Shown: positions 17,199 through 26,068, counted from the first letter of the stretch. The stretch: 64,000 nucleotides of DNA from Pseudomonas jessenii (GCF_002236115.1 NZ_NIWT01000001.1:620001-684000); one strand, 5' to 3'. Numbers and translations: made by a program. Notes: generated by a model from the letters alone, not told the origin.

Positions 17199-18368
17199 TC
17201 AACTCAGAAAACGTTCGACTAGCTTGACCCAGTAACTCGCCCCGATCGGCAGGCAGGCATCATTGAAGTCATAGCCAGGGTTGTGCAGCAGGCACCCGCT
17301 CTCCCCGTCGCCGTTGCCGATCACCAGATAGCTGCCGGGGCATTTCTCCAGGATGAAGGCGAAGTCTTCACTGGCAGTAAAGGGCCGCAGGTTATCGATC
17401 AGTTGCCCTTCCCCCAGCCACTCCCGTGCGACCTCTCGGGCAAATGCGGTGGACTCGGCATGGTTGATCAACACGGGATGACAATGCTGATAATCGATTT
17501 CGGCCCGGGCACCGAAACTGGCGGCCTGACCGTTCACCAACTCGGTGATTCTGACTTCGAGCAACTGGCGAATCTCGGGGGTCAATGCGCGCACGCTCAG
17601 GCTCATCCGTGCGCTGGACGGGATGACATTCGAGGCAGTTCCGGCATGAATGGAACCCACCGTGATGATCGCCACGTCCTGCGGGTTGACGTTGCGCGAG
17701 ACGATGCTTTGCAATGCGATCACGATCGACGAGCAAACCACCACCGGATCGATCGCTTTGTGCGGCACCGCGCCATGGCCGCCGTTACCGATGATGTCGA
17801 TCGTCACGGTGTCGGCAGACGCCATGAACGGTCCGCTGTAAAACCCCAGGTGTCCGGCGGGGTAGCCCGGCACGTTATGCATGGCGAAGATCGCGTCACA
17901 GGGGAACCGTTCGAGCAGGCCTTCTTCCAGCATTTTCCTGGCGCCGCCCAGCCCTTCTTCGGCCGGTTGGAAAATCAGTTGCAAAGTACCCTTGAACGCC
18001 CGGGTCTGCGCCAGGTGCCTGGCGGCCGTCAACAGGGTGGCCGTATGACCGTCATGGCCGCAAGCATGCATGACGCCGTCGATCCGGCTGGCGTAGGGTA
18101 AACCGGTGGTCTCCTGAATCGGCAGTGCGTCCATGTCGGCGCGCAGACCGATGGACCGGCCCTCACCATTTTTCAAGGTGCCGACGACGCCGGTCTTGCC
18201 GACACCGGTGCTGACCTGGAAACCCCACTGAATCAAACATGCGGCCACCCGCTCGCTGGTAGCGAACTCTTCAAAACCCAGTTCGGGATGTGCGTGAAGG
18301 CTGTGACGCAACGCGATCATTTCATCCTGCATCGCTGCAATACCAGGCAAGACATGGCCGGCGTTCAT
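17199..18368 (-). CDS. M20 family amidohydrolase (hippurate/IAA-amino acid hydrolase type)
   Basis: A 389-residue metal-dependent amidohydrolase. Metal-binding motifs GLRADMDALPIQE, HACGHDGHTATLL (residues about 100-112), the EE pair in FQPAEEGLGGA and the C-terminal ASEDFAFILEKCPGSY are all present, so the enzyme should be active. The family cleaves N-acyl amino acids such as hippurate or auxin conjugates. It heads a minus-strand unit with the cluster-1 importer (58-bp gap to the binding protein) and is divergent from a LysR gene. GAGGGAATACAATA precedes the ATG. Confidence 0.9.
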   Translation of the reverse strand: MNAGHVLPGIAAMQDEMIALRHSLHAHPELGFEEFATSERVAACLIQWGFQVSTGVGKTGVVGTLKNGEGRSIGLRADMDALPIQETTGLPYASRIDGVMHACGHDGHTATLLTAARHLAQTRAFKGTLQLIFQPAEEGLGGARKMLEEGLLERFPCDAIFAMHNVPGYPAGHLGFYSGPFMASADTVTIDIIGNGGHGAVPHKAIDPVVVCSSIVIALQSIVSRNVNPQDVAIITVGSIHAGTASNVIPSSARMSLSVRALTPEIRQLLEVRITELVNGQAASFGARAEIDYQHCHPVLINHAESTAFAREVAREWLGEGQLIDNLRPFTASEDFAFILEKCPGSYLVIGNGDGESGCLLHNPGYDFNDACLPIGASYWVKLVERFLS

Positions 18369-18454
18369 TATTGTATTCCCTCGAAAAGACCTGAGCGGTC
18401 GCTGAGCTGGATCTTAGGGAACGGAGTCTGGGCTGGGGAGGCCCAGTTTGGTTA

Positions 18455-18479
18455 TGATGACAACCACAAGTTGTCATCA
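18455..18479. promoter_or_regulatory. perfect dyad before the LysR gene
   Basis: Arms tgatgacaac (18455-18464) and gttgtcatca (18470-18479) are exact complements around five bases. It lies in the 121-bp divergent region, ten bases before the LysR ATG, touching the ribosome site. Probably an autoregulatory operator; an mRNA hairpin is also possible. Confidence 0.5.
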
Positions 18480-18489
18480 GGGTGAGCAG

Positions 18490-19443
18490 ATGAAACTGCA
18501 TCAATTACAAGCACTGATTGCCAGCGCTGAAACCGGCAGTATCCGGGCGGCGGCGCGTTCACTGGAGATTTCCCAGGCGGCCGTGACCAAAGCGCTGCGC
18601 GAATTGGAAACCGCTCAGCAGTTACCGCTGTTCACCCGAACGCCCAGCGGCCTGAATTTCACCGAATACGGAAAAGTATTGCTGACTCACGCCCGCCTCG
18701 TGATCAAGCAACTCGAACATGCGCAAACCGAACTCGATCACATGCGTGGCAAGGCTCAGGGGCGGCTCTGTGTAGGGATCACGCCCTGGATAGCCCTGAC
18801 CTTCCTGCCCGAAGTGGTCCTGGCCTTTCGTGAGCGCATGCCGCAAATCCGCCTGGAGTTGTTCGAAAGCCTGATGGCCGTGGCCCAGCCGCTATTGCGC
18901 GACGGCAGCATGGATTTTGCGATCGGCCAGCTTCACCCTGCGCAATCAACGCAGGAGTTCGCCTGCGAAACGCTGCTCGATTACCAGACCTCGGTGTTGG
19001 TGCGCCAGGGCCATGCCCGGCAGAGCGCTCGATCGATCCATGAACTGCTGGAGGAAAACTGGACGCTGAACTACGCACCCGACGGACACGACGGGCTGAT
19101 GCAGGAGCTGTTCTGGCAACATGGCGCACAAATCAATGAAAACCGTATCGTTCGCGCCCACTCACTGGCGATCCTGCAGATGATGGTCGAGCAGGCCGAC
19201 ATGTGCACCTGGGGGCCGTCCATCGTCAGTATTGCCCCACCCTTCCTCGGCCGAGTGGTGTCCCTGGACCTGGCCGAGCAGTTCGAGCCCAGACATCTGA
19301 GCATCGTTACACGCCGCAATGGTGCGCTGAGCAACCCTGCGCTGTGCTTCACCGATTGCCTGTTGCAGGTGATTCGGCGCCATGCACGTTCGGGGAAGAA
19401 GGAAGATCGGCAACTGTTTGAAACGCTGCGGTTGTTGGTTTGA
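18490..19443 (+). CDS. LysR-family regulator
   Basis: A 317-residue LysR protein. HTH MKLHQLQALIASAETGSIRA...ISQAAVTKALRELE spans residues about 1-60, then an effector domain. The ATG at 18490 is preferred (AGGGTGAG just upstream) over an in-frame start at 18448 that would run through the dyad. Divergent from the M20 hydrolase/ABC operon, its likely target. A strong hairpin follows the stop. Confidence 0.9.
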   Translation: MKLHQLQALIASAETGSIRAAARSLEISQAAVTKALRELETAQQLPLFTRTPSGLNFTEYGKVLLTHARLVIKQLEHAQTELDHMRGKAQGRLCVGITPWIALTFLPEVVLAFRERMPQIRLELFESLMAVAQPLLRDGSMDFAIGQLHPAQSTQEFACETLLDYQTSVLVRQGHARQSARSIHELLEENWTLNYAPDGHDGLMQELFWQHGAQINENRIVRAHSLAILQMMVEQADMCTWGPSIVSIAPPFLGRVVSLDLAEQFEPRHLSIVTRRNGALSNPALCFTDCLLQVIRRHARSGKKEDRQLFETLRLLV

Positions 19444-19447
19444 TTAG

Positions 19448-19477
19448 CGCCTCGGCTGCGAAATCGCAGCCGAGGCG
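19448..19477. terminator. strong hairpin after the LysR gene
   Basis: Perfect 14-bp arms cgcctcggctgcga and tcgcagccgaggcg with a two-base loop, five bases after the LysR stop. No clear T run follows, so it is a likely but not classical terminator; it lies between convergent genes. Confidence 0.6.
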
Positions 19478-19557
19478 GCTGCATTTGCCGTGCTCATCTC
19501 TACAAATGAGATGAATGCGGACATACAGGGGCTGCCGCCAGCTGCGATCTTTTTCGG

Positions 19558-20514
19558 TCAGCGATCCAAGCCGCTGATGGTTGCAAGGCAGGCACTGCCA
19601 CCCTGCCTGGGCAGGAACACCTCGGCCAACATGCAGCGCGCGCTGCCGCCACCGATGCGCTCGATGGTGTCGATGTTCACTGGCAACGGCGTGGTGTGAG
19701 CTTCGATCAAGCGACGCTGATTGGCGTCCAGTGATTGCCAGGCTGTGCGCGACATCACCAGCAGCGGCTCGCCCGCTGCGCTGTGCACTTCCAGCATGTT
19801 GCCGGCAAAGGACTCCAACTGTTCCCAGTTCAAGGCGATGACCTGTTTGCCGCTGGTTTCGAGTCGTTCACGCAGCGCCGTACGTTCGCCCGAATGGGGC
19901 AAGGACGCCAGGCAAGCCACCGCCAGGCGGGTGCCGACACTCATCATCACATTGGTGTGATAAATCGCCACGCCCTGGCGATCCACCGCGTTGAACGCAC
20001 AGAGTTCATAGCCCAAATGGGTGACCAACTTATCCAGGGCCTGGGCGTGGGTTCGCGTGGAATACCCGGCGTAGCAAATCCGCTGTTGCCGATCCAGGAC
20101 CATGCTGCCGGTGCCCTCCAGGAAAACCTCCTGCTCTTCGAGGCTGGACAGGTCTAGCAACTGCTCGACCCGGTATTCGCCCAGCAGCCCGTCGAGTACA
20201 CCTTTGTCCCGCTCCAGTCGCCGGTTGTGGCCCTGCATCGGATACAGCACCAAGGTTCCATCCGGGTGGCTGCTCCACCAGTTGTTGGGGAAGATCGAGT
20301 CCGGGGTATGGGGCGCCTCTCGATCGTTATGCACCAGGACTTCAACGCCGTGCCGACGCAACGCGGCGACATAGCCATCGAACTCGGCAAGGGCCTTGAG
20401 TTGAACGTCTTCAGCAACGGTTGCCGGACGCTGGAAGCGGTTGTTCGCCGCCGTGTCCTGATTGAAGGAGAAACGTGTCGGGCGAATCATTAAAACTGTA
20501 TTGGTGGTTTGCAT
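19558..20514 (-). CDS. ctlX: citrulline hydrolase-type amidinotransferase-fold enzyme (CtlX)
   Basis: A 318-residue pentein-fold protein of the arginine-deiminase-related CtlX group, known for citrulline use. Visible are IRPTRFSFNQDTAANNRFQ, PDSIFPNNWWSSHPDGTLVL, the His of YHTNVMMSVG and the C-terminal nucleophile Cys in GGSARCMLAEVFLP. It likely hydrolyses citrulline to ornithine, CO2 and ammonia. The start at 20514 (MQTTNTVLMI) is the first ATG; a GTG two codons upstream is also in frame. It is last in a minus-strand run after the cluster-2 importer and an Lrp regulator, separated from lrp by a REP doublet. A divergent ornithine cyclodeaminase completes the logic. Confidence 0.85.
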   Translation of the reverse strand: MQTTNTVLMIRPTRFSFNQDTAANNRFQRPATVAEDVQLKALAEFDGYVAALRRHGVEVLVHNDREAPHTPDSIFPNNWWSSHPDGTLVLYPMQGHNRRLERDKGVLDGLLGEYRVEQLLDLSSLEEQEVFLEGTGSMVLDRQQRICYAGYSTRTHAQALDKLVTHLGYELCAFNAVDRQGVAIYHTNVMMSVGTRLAVACLASLPHSGERTALRERLETSGKQVIALNWEQLESFAGNMLEVHSAAGEPLLVMSRTAWQSLDANQRRLIEAHTTPLPVNIDTIERIGGGSARCMLAEVFLPRQGGSACLATISGLDR

Positions 20515-20658
20515 GGGCACAGACTCAATGAGGGTCGAGAGAGGCTCATTGTCTGTTTCGAGGTGGGAAAAACCCGGTTGATAACAGCTGTTGCGCTGAT
20601 GAAAACGGCTGAAGATTCTGACCCCTTCAGCCGATTAGGTGAACAACACAAAGCAAAT

Positions 20659-20746
20659 GTGGGAGCGGGCTTGCTCGCGAAGGCGCAGGGTCATCCAACA
20701 TCAATGTCGACAGACACACCACCTTCGCGAGCAAGCCCGCTCCCAC
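20659..20746. repeat. REP doublet (REPIN)
   Basis: Two 25-bp copies (20659-20683 and 20722-20746) are perfect inverted complements starting GTGGGAGCGGGCTTGCTCGC, around a 38-bp spacer. This is the common Pseudomonas REP type found in pairs. It lies between lrp and ctlX inside a same-strand gene run and may act as an mRNA-stabilising or terminating hairpin. Confidence 0.9.
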
Positions 20747-20766
20747 CGTTTTTATCCGTTTGATGC

Positions 20767-21246
20767 TTACTCCATCGTGGTCTTGACCATCGCCAGTTCC
20801 GGGTGGCTGACCAGTTTGTCGATGTGCAAATCCGGGTCGTCAAACCAGACTTCGGTCAACACCCGGTAATGTTCCATATCACGGCAGCGCATGCGCAGGC
20901 TGTAGTCGAACGCACCGCTGATCAGGCGACATTCCAGCACCTGCGGACAGGCACGGACCTTGGCCTCGAAGGCCTTTTGCGCCGCGCGTCCGCTCTGGTT
21001 CGACAACGCCACCAGCACCAGCAACGACAAGCCCGGCGTCAGTTTCTTCTCATCGAGAATCGCACCATAACCGCGAATGACCCCGAGCTGTTCCAGCTTG
21101 CGCACCCGTTCCAGACACGGCCTGGGGGTCAGGTGTACGCGCTCGGACAGCTTTTGATAGGTGATGCGCCCTTCGTGGCGCAACACTTCAATGATTGCCT
21201 GATCGATACGATCAAGCACGATCGACAGATCGCGGATATCCGCCAT
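20767..21246 (-). CDS. Lrp/AsnC-family regulator
   Basis: A 159-residue Lrp-type protein: N-terminal HTH (LDRIDQAIIEVLRHEGRITY...LSERVHLTPRPCLERVRKLE, residues about 10-55) and a C-terminal RAM ligand domain with SGAFDYSLRMRCRDMEHY. It should bind an amino acid and regulate nearby transport or catabolic genes. The gap to the upstream ABC ATPase stop is only 12 bp, so it is in the same operon. Likely ligands, by context, are citrulline, ornithine or arginine (inference). Confidence 0.9.
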   Translation of the reverse strand: MADIRDLSIVLDRIDQAIIEVLRHEGRITYQKLSERVHLTPRPCLERVRKLEQLGVIRGYGAILDEKKLTPGLSLLVLVALSNQSGRAAQKAFEAKVRACPQVLECRLISGAFDYSLRMRCRDMEHYRVLTEVWFDDPDLHIDKLVSHPELAMVKTTME

Positions 21247-21258
21247 GTACGCCTTGCC

Positions 21259-22020
21259 TCACTTCAAACGACCCGATAGAAATTGCTGCAAACGTTCACT
21301 GTTTGGCCGGTCGAGTATCGTAGCATCCCCCTGCTCTTCGACCCGCCCCTGATGCAGGAACAACACCTGGCTGGAGACCTGCCGGGCAAAGCCCATTTCG
21401 TGGGTCACCATCAACATGGTCCGGCCCTCTTCGGCCAGTGCCTGAATGACCTTCAGGACTTCACCCACCAGCTCCGGGTCAAGCGCCGAGGTTGGCTCGT
21501 CGAACAACAGGATTTCCGGTTCCACCGCCAGGGCACGGGCAATCGCCACCCGCTGTTGCTGCCCGCCGGACAGAAACGCCGGGTACTGATCGGCCACCCG
21601 TTGCGGCAGGCCGACTTTGTCCAGATACGCCCGAGCGCTCTCTTCGGCGGCCTTGCGACTCATGCCCAGGACTCGACACGGCGCCAGCACGATGTTCTCC
21701 AGCACGGTCAGGTGGCTCCAAAGGTTGAAATGCTGGAACACCATCGCCAGTCGCGTGCGCAAACGCTGCAACTGCTTCGGATTGGCAACGCGCATGCCGC
21801 CGACGCCCTGGCGGGTGAGGACTCGCTCGCCATCCAGAGCAATGGCGCCTTCGTCCGCCCGCTCCAGAAAGTTGATGCAGCGCAGCATGGTGCTTTTGCC
21901 CGAACCGCTGGCGCCGATCATGCTCACCACGTCCCCTGCCCTCGCGTTTAACGAGACGCCCTTGAGTACTTCGTTGTCACCAAAACGTTTATACAGATTT
22001 TCAACCGTGAGTTTGTACAT
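21259..22020 (-). CDS. polar amino-acid ABC transporter, ATP-binding subunit (cluster 2)
   Basis: A 253-residue ATPase closely paralogous to 14056-14823. Walker A GASGSGKST, signature [15 protein letters not shown] and Walker [13 protein letters not shown] are intact. The ATG at 22020 is preferred (AGGAGTATTCGC before it); a longer frame to 22044 lacks a good site. It follows two permeases and precedes lrp. Confidence 0.93.
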   Translation of the reverse strand: MYKLTVENLYKRFGDNEVLKGVSLNARAGDVVSMIGASGSGKSTMLRCINFLERADEGAIALDGERVLTRQGVGGMRVANPKQLQRLRTRLAMVFQHFNLWSHLTVLENIVLAPCRVLGMSRKAAEESARAYLDKVGLPQRVADQYPAFLSGGQQQRVAIARALAVEPEILLFDEPTSALDPELVGEVLKVIQALAEEGRTMLMVTHEMGFARQVSSQVLFLHQGRVEEQGDATILDRPNSERLQQFLSGRLK

Positions 22021-22076
22021 GCGAATACTCCTGAAGCGGCACACTTGTCGGCGCCGCTCTGGATAAAGAATGGAAG

Positions 22077-22787
22077 TCAGTGGGTCGGGCCTAGAAAGCT
22101 CAGCCAGCGTTTCTCAGCCAGGCGGAACGCACCGACCAGCCCGAACGACAGCACGAGGTACAGCAGACCGGCGATACCGAAAGCCTGAAACGTCATGAAA
22201 GTCGCGGCGTTGGCGTCCCGGGCGATTTTCAGGATGTCCGGGATGGTTGCGGTGAACGCCACCGAAGTCGCGTGCAGCATCAGGATCACTTCGTTGCTGT
22301 AGTACGGCAGCGCGCGGCGCAGCGCCGAAGGCAGGATCAATTGCAGATACAGGCGCCAGCCACTGAGGCCATAGGCATGGGCCGCTTCGATTTCACCGTA
22401 GGGAATGCTGCGGATCGCTCCGGCGAAAATTTCCACGGTGTAGGCGCAGGTGTTGAGCGTGAACGCCAGCAAGGTGCAATTCATGGCGTCGCGGAAAAAC
22501 GCTTCGAGCAATGGCTGCGAACGGACCACCGCAATGCCGTAGATCCCGCTGTAGCAAATCAGCAACTGGATATACAACGGCGTGCCGCGAAAGATGTAGG
22601 TGAACAGCTGAACCGGCCAACGCAAGACGCCCCAGCGCGAGACGCGCAAGATCGCCAGGGGCAATGACAGGAAAAACCCCATGGCAATACTCGCCACCAG
22701 CAGCCACAGGGTCATCGCCAACCCGGTGAGGGTCTCGCCATCGCTGAACAGAAAGGGTTTCCAGTATTCGGCAATCAACTCGATCAT
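22077..22787 (-). CDS. polar amino-acid ABC transporter permease (HisM-like, cluster 2)
   Basis: A 236-residue permease paralogous to 14854-15567. The FRGTPLYIQLLI segment and EAA loop (GEIEAAHAYGLSGWRLYLQLILP) are present. It overlaps the upstream permease by four bases (ATGA), so translation is probably coupled. Confidence 0.92.
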   Translation of the reverse strand: MIELIAEYWKPFLFSDGETLTGLAMTLWLLVASIAMGFFLSLPLAILRVSRWGVLRWPVQLFTYIFRGTPLYIQLLICYSGIYGIAVVRSQPLLEAFFRDAMNCTLLAFTLNTCAYTVEIFAGAIRSIPYGEIEAAHAYGLSGWRLYLQLILPSALRRALPYYSNEVILMLHATSVAFTATIPDILKIARDANAATFMTFQAFGIAGLLYLVLSFGLVGAFRLAEKRWLSFLGPTH

Positions 22788-23509
22788 CGCGCCATCCCCC
22801 GTACACCCTGGTTGTAGCGCCGTTCCAGCACACGCAAAACGTAGTTCGAAGCGCTGGTGATCAGCAGGTAAAGCGCGGCGGCCAGCAGCAGGAAATCAAG
22901 CATATTGAACGTACTTTTACCGGCCTCCTGCGCGACTTTGACCAGGTCCGACAAACCGATGATCGATACCAGAGCCGTGGCCTTGAGCAGCACCAGCCAA
23001 TTGTTGCCAAGGCTCGGCAAGGCGAAGCGCATCATTTGCGGGAACACCACGAAACGAAAGCGCTGCCAACGGCTCAGGCCAAAGCACGCCGCGGCTTCCT
23101 GTTGACCGCGTGGCACACTCAGAATCGCCCCGCGAAAGGTCTCGGTGAAGTACGCCCCGTAGATAAAACCAAGGGTGACGATGCCGGCCACAAACGGGTC
23201 GATTTCCATGTAGGGCCAGCCCATGGCCTCGGTCAGGGCGCTGAGCCAGCCTTGCAGGCTGTAGAAAATCAGCAGCATCAACACCAGGTCGGGCACGCCA
23301 CGGATCAGTGTCGTGTAAAAGGTCGCCGGGAGATTCAACAGCTTCAACGGCGACAGTTTGGCCGCCGCGCCGAGCAGCCCCAGCGCCATGCTCACCAAAA
23401 GCGCGAGTGCCGACAATTTGAGGGTGACCCAGGTGCCGTGCAGCAACAAAGGGCCATAGCCTTGCAGGGCCGAAAGATCGAGCCCCAGAATATTCAGGAA
23501 GGAGTTCAC
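22784..23509 (-). CDS. polar amino-acid ABC transporter permease (HisQ-like, cluster 2)
   Basis: A 241-residue permease. The start is taken as the GTG at 23509 (AGGTGA five bases upstream, protein opening MNSFLNILGLDLSAL); an upstream GTG at 23563 would read through the hairpin after the binding-protein gene and is rejected. The RGVPDLVLMLLIFYS segment and EAA loop (QQEAAACFGLSRWQRFRFVVFP) mark the HisQ type. Confidence 0.9.
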   Translation of the reverse strand: MNSFLNILGLDLSALQGYGPLLLHGTWVTLKLSALALLVSMALGLLGAAAKLSPLKLLNLPATFYTTLIRGVPDLVLMLLIFYSLQGWLSALTEAMGWPYMEIDPFVAGIVTLGFIYGAYFTETFRGAILSVPRGQQEAAACFGLSRWQRFRFVVFPQMMRFALPSLGNNWLVLLKATALVSIIGLSDLVKVAQEAGKSTFNMLDFLLLAAALYLLITSASNYVLRVLERRYNQGVRGMAR

Positions 23510-23530
23510 GCCAGTCACCTGTCTTGATGC

Positions 23531-23561
23531 GCCCCGGTCGCAGCGATACAACGACCGGGGC
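23531..23561. terminator. intercistronic hairpin between binding protein and permease genes
   Basis: Perfect 10-bp arms gccccggtcg and cgaccggggc with an 11-base loop, eight bases after the binding-protein stop. It has no T run and sits inside the operon, so it more likely stabilises or attenuates mRNA, giving more binding protein than permease. Confidence 0.55.
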
Positions 23562-23568
23562 ACGAGGA

Positions 23569-24348
23569 TCAGTTGTTGTAGAGGTCCAGATCACCGAAGT
23601 GTTTCTGCTGGATCTGCGCGTAGATGCCCTTGTCGTGCAGGGCCTTGATGGCGGCGTTGAGCATGCCTTTGAGTTCTTCGTTGTCCTTGCGCACACCAAT
23701 GGCGATTTCCGACGGCACCAACGGGTCGCTGATGCCTTCACTGTTTTGGAAGTCCGCCCCTTGTGGCGAGGTCAGGAAACTCATCTGCGCTTGCAGCTTG
23801 TCCTGGATCGACGCATCGAGACGGCCAAATACCAGGTCGGCATAGACCTGATCCTGATTCTGATAGGCCCGCAGCTTTACCCCGCCCGGCCCCAGTTTGG
23901 CCTTGGCGTAGGTTTCCTGAATCGTGCCCTGCATGTAACCGATGGTTTTTCCACGCAGCGATTCGGCGGTAGGCAGCAGTCCGGAGTCTTTGCGGGTGAC
24001 GATGGCGGTCGGTCCTGCGTACAGGCGATCGGTAAAGTCGATCTGTTTTTTGCGCGCGTCGGTAACGGTCATCGAAGATTCGATGGCATCGAACTTACCG
24101 GCCTTGAGCCCCGGAATCAGCCCGTCGAAATCATTGCTGACCCACACGCAGGTCAGCTTCAGCTCGGCACATATTGCATTGCCCAGGTCCACGCCGAAGC
24201 CCTGAACCCCGCCATCGGCCGTGGTGGATTCAAAGGGTGGGTAGCTTGGGTTGACGCCAAATCGCAGCTCCTTCCATTCCTTGGCACTGGCGCCCGTGGT
24301 GCAGCAAAGCAACGCGAGTGCCGGCAAAGTCAGCCATTTGATGTTCAT
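23569..24348 (-). CDS. polar amino-acid ABC transporter, periplasmic binding protein (cluster 2)
   Basis: A 259-residue SBP_bac_3 protein with a signal peptide (MNIKWLTLPALALLCCTTGASA-KEW). The mature part opens LRFGVNPSYPPFEST with GFGVDLGNAICAELKLTCVW. The first gene of the minus-strand set binding protein, permease, permease, ATPase, lrp, ctlX. By context the ligand may be citrulline, ornithine or arginine (inference). Confidence 0.92.
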   Translation of the reverse strand: MNIKWLTLPALALLCCTTGASAKEWKELRFGVNPSYPPFESTTADGGVQGFGVDLGNAICAELKLTCVWVSNDFDGLIPGLKAGKFDAIESSMTVTDARKKQIDFTDRLYAGPTAIVTRKDSGLLPTAESLRGKTIGYMQGTIQETYAKAKLGPGGVKLRAYQNQDQVYADLVFGRLDASIQDKLQAQMSFLTSPQGADFQNSEGISDPLVPSEIAIGVRKDNEELKGMLNAAIKALHDKGIYAQIQQKHFGDLDLYNN

Positions 24349-24970
24349 TTTCTAGAGTCCCGGATTATTTGGATTTATAGCGATCCGGCGCTTGCGTCGG
24401 ACCACACTTTTTTGACAGGGGCAGAGAGTCGATGCGGTCTTCACCGCAGCCGTTTTTGTTGTTGTTTTCGACTGGAAGGTGCCAGCCGTCGGAGTTGCAC
24501 TCCATCTCAAGCGACGATCGACAAGCGCTTGAAATGGACCGTCAGAATGCCAATTGCCGGGAGGGTGCTGGTGTCGTAACCCCACGTTCAAACAGCGTGC
24601 CTGTGCTGAACGAAGGGCTTTCACAGCCGATTCTGTCGTCCACTGTGTCCCCACATAAAAGGGAGCGCCACAAGACATGTGCTTGTCTTTGAGGCCTTCT
24701 TTACCTGCATGACGATGCTTCGTGAAGTACATCGCGCTTGAGTCGTGAGAGCGAGATGCGAGTGGTCACTGTCACCCGGCCGATTCCGCTGTGCGCTCTG
24801 TGTTTTTCGACTTCTCTCGCTGTGTACAGGGTCAGTATTGGCCGAAATCTTCTCTCCGTTGCCTCGACAATAGATCCGTTGCAAGCACATGGACCGCCTC
24901 CTGAGTCTCAGCCGCCAAAGCGAAAGGCAGTCCAGACCGGCACACCATAAAACGCCCAAAGGAACCCAAT
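24349..24970. other. 622-bp divergent intergenic region
   Basis: Lies between the cluster-2 binding-protein gene and ocd and must hold both promoters. I see no gene with a convincing ribosome site and no clear promoter pair. The length leaves room for regulator sites or a small RNA, but nothing specific can be supported. Confidence 0.4.
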
Positions 24971-26017
24971 ATGACCCGTTACATTGACGTCAATGATCTG
25001 AGCCGTCTCGTCCAGGAAAAAGGCTTGCCTCGTTGCCTGATCGAAATGGCCGAGTACATCCGTCAAGACTACGTACGCTGGCCGGATTTCGAAAAATGCG
25101 CGCGCCTGGCGAACCACTCCCCCGAGGGCGTCATCGAGCTTATGCCTGTGTCTGATGCCTCGCTCTACGCCTTCAAGTATGTCAACGGGCATCCGAAGAA
25201 CACGCACAATGGCATGCTGACGGTCATGGCGTTTGGTGCACTGGGAGACGTCGATACCGGCAAGCCTGTCTTGCTGAGTGAAATGACCCTGACTACCGCC
25301 ATTCGCACCGCTGCCACTTCTGCACTCGCCGCCCGCTACCTCGCCCGACCGGAAAGTCGCCGAATGGCACTCATCGGCAACGGTTCACAGAGCGAATTCC
25401 AGGCCCTGGCATTTCATACACTGCTAGGCATTACTGAAATCAGCCTCTACGACATCGATCCTGCCGCGACAGCGAAGTTGGTAGCCAACCTGCGTGCCTA
25501 CCCCGCCATGCAGGTGACCGTTGCCAAAACCGTCGCGGAAGCCGTACGTGGGGCCGATATCGTGACCACGGTCACGGCCGACAAGGCCTACGCAACGATT
25601 CTAACCCCTGAGATGATCGAGCCCGGGATGCACCTCAACGCAGTGGGCGGCGACTGCCCCGGCAAGACCGAACTGCACCGAGACATCGTAGAGCGTGCGC
25701 GAGTCATGGTTGAGTACGAACCACAAAGCCGCATTGAAGGCGAAATTCAGCAGATGCCCGCCGACTCACCGGTTATCGAATTCTGGAAAGTCATCAATGG
25801 TCAGACCCAAGGTCGCCAGCATGCCAAGGAAGTCACCTTGTTCGACTCGGTCGGCTTCGCCATCGAGGACTACTCCGCCTTGCGCTATGTGCTGGATGTT
25901 GCAAGAACGCTCAACATTGGCAGCGACATCCATCTGGTGCCAGAGCTGCAAGATCCCAAGAACCTGTTCTCGTTGCTGCAGCCTTCAGCAACTGACGATG
26001 TAAGGCTTCGGGCTTAA
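24971..26017 (+). CDS. ocd: ornithine cyclodeaminase
   Basis: A 348-residue member of the ornithine cyclodeaminase / mu-crystallin family, of the long form typical of true Ocd. It converts L-ornithine to L-proline and ammonia with bound NAD. The GNGSQSEFQ Rossmann loop (about residue 137) and the active-site region GGDCPGKTELH with its Asp (about 227) are present. AAAGGAACCCAAT precedes the ATG. Divergent from the cluster-2 importer/lrp/ctlX operon; together they could turn citrulline into proline. Confidence 0.92.
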   Translation: MTRYIDVNDLSRLVQEKGLPRCLIEMAEYIRQDYVRWPDFEKCARLANHSPEGVIELMPVSDASLYAFKYVNGHPKNTHNGMLTVMAFGALGDVDTGKPVLLSEMTLTTAIRTAATSALAARYLARPESRRMALIGNGSQSEFQALAFHTLLGITEISLYDIDPAATAKLVANLRAYPAMQVTVAKTVAEAVRGADIVTTVTADKAYATILTPEMIEPGMHLNAVGGDCPGKTELHRDIVERARVMVEYEPQSRIEGEIQQMPADSPVIEFWKVINGQTQGRQHAKEVTLFDSVGFAIEDYSALRYVLDVARTLNIGSDIHLVPELQDPKNLFSLLQPSATDDVRLRA

Positions 26018-26043
26018 CTGCACTCGACACTTCAAAGCGTTTA

Positions 26044-26068
26044 CCTGGCGGCCCCTTCGGCTGCCAGG
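26044..26068. terminator. hairpin after ocd
   Basis: Ten-pair stem (cctggcggcc / ggctgccagg with one G-T pair) around ccttc, 27 bases after the ocd stop. No strong T run, so a moderate-confidence terminator. The rest of the gap to 26296 shows nothing else. Confidence 0.5.
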
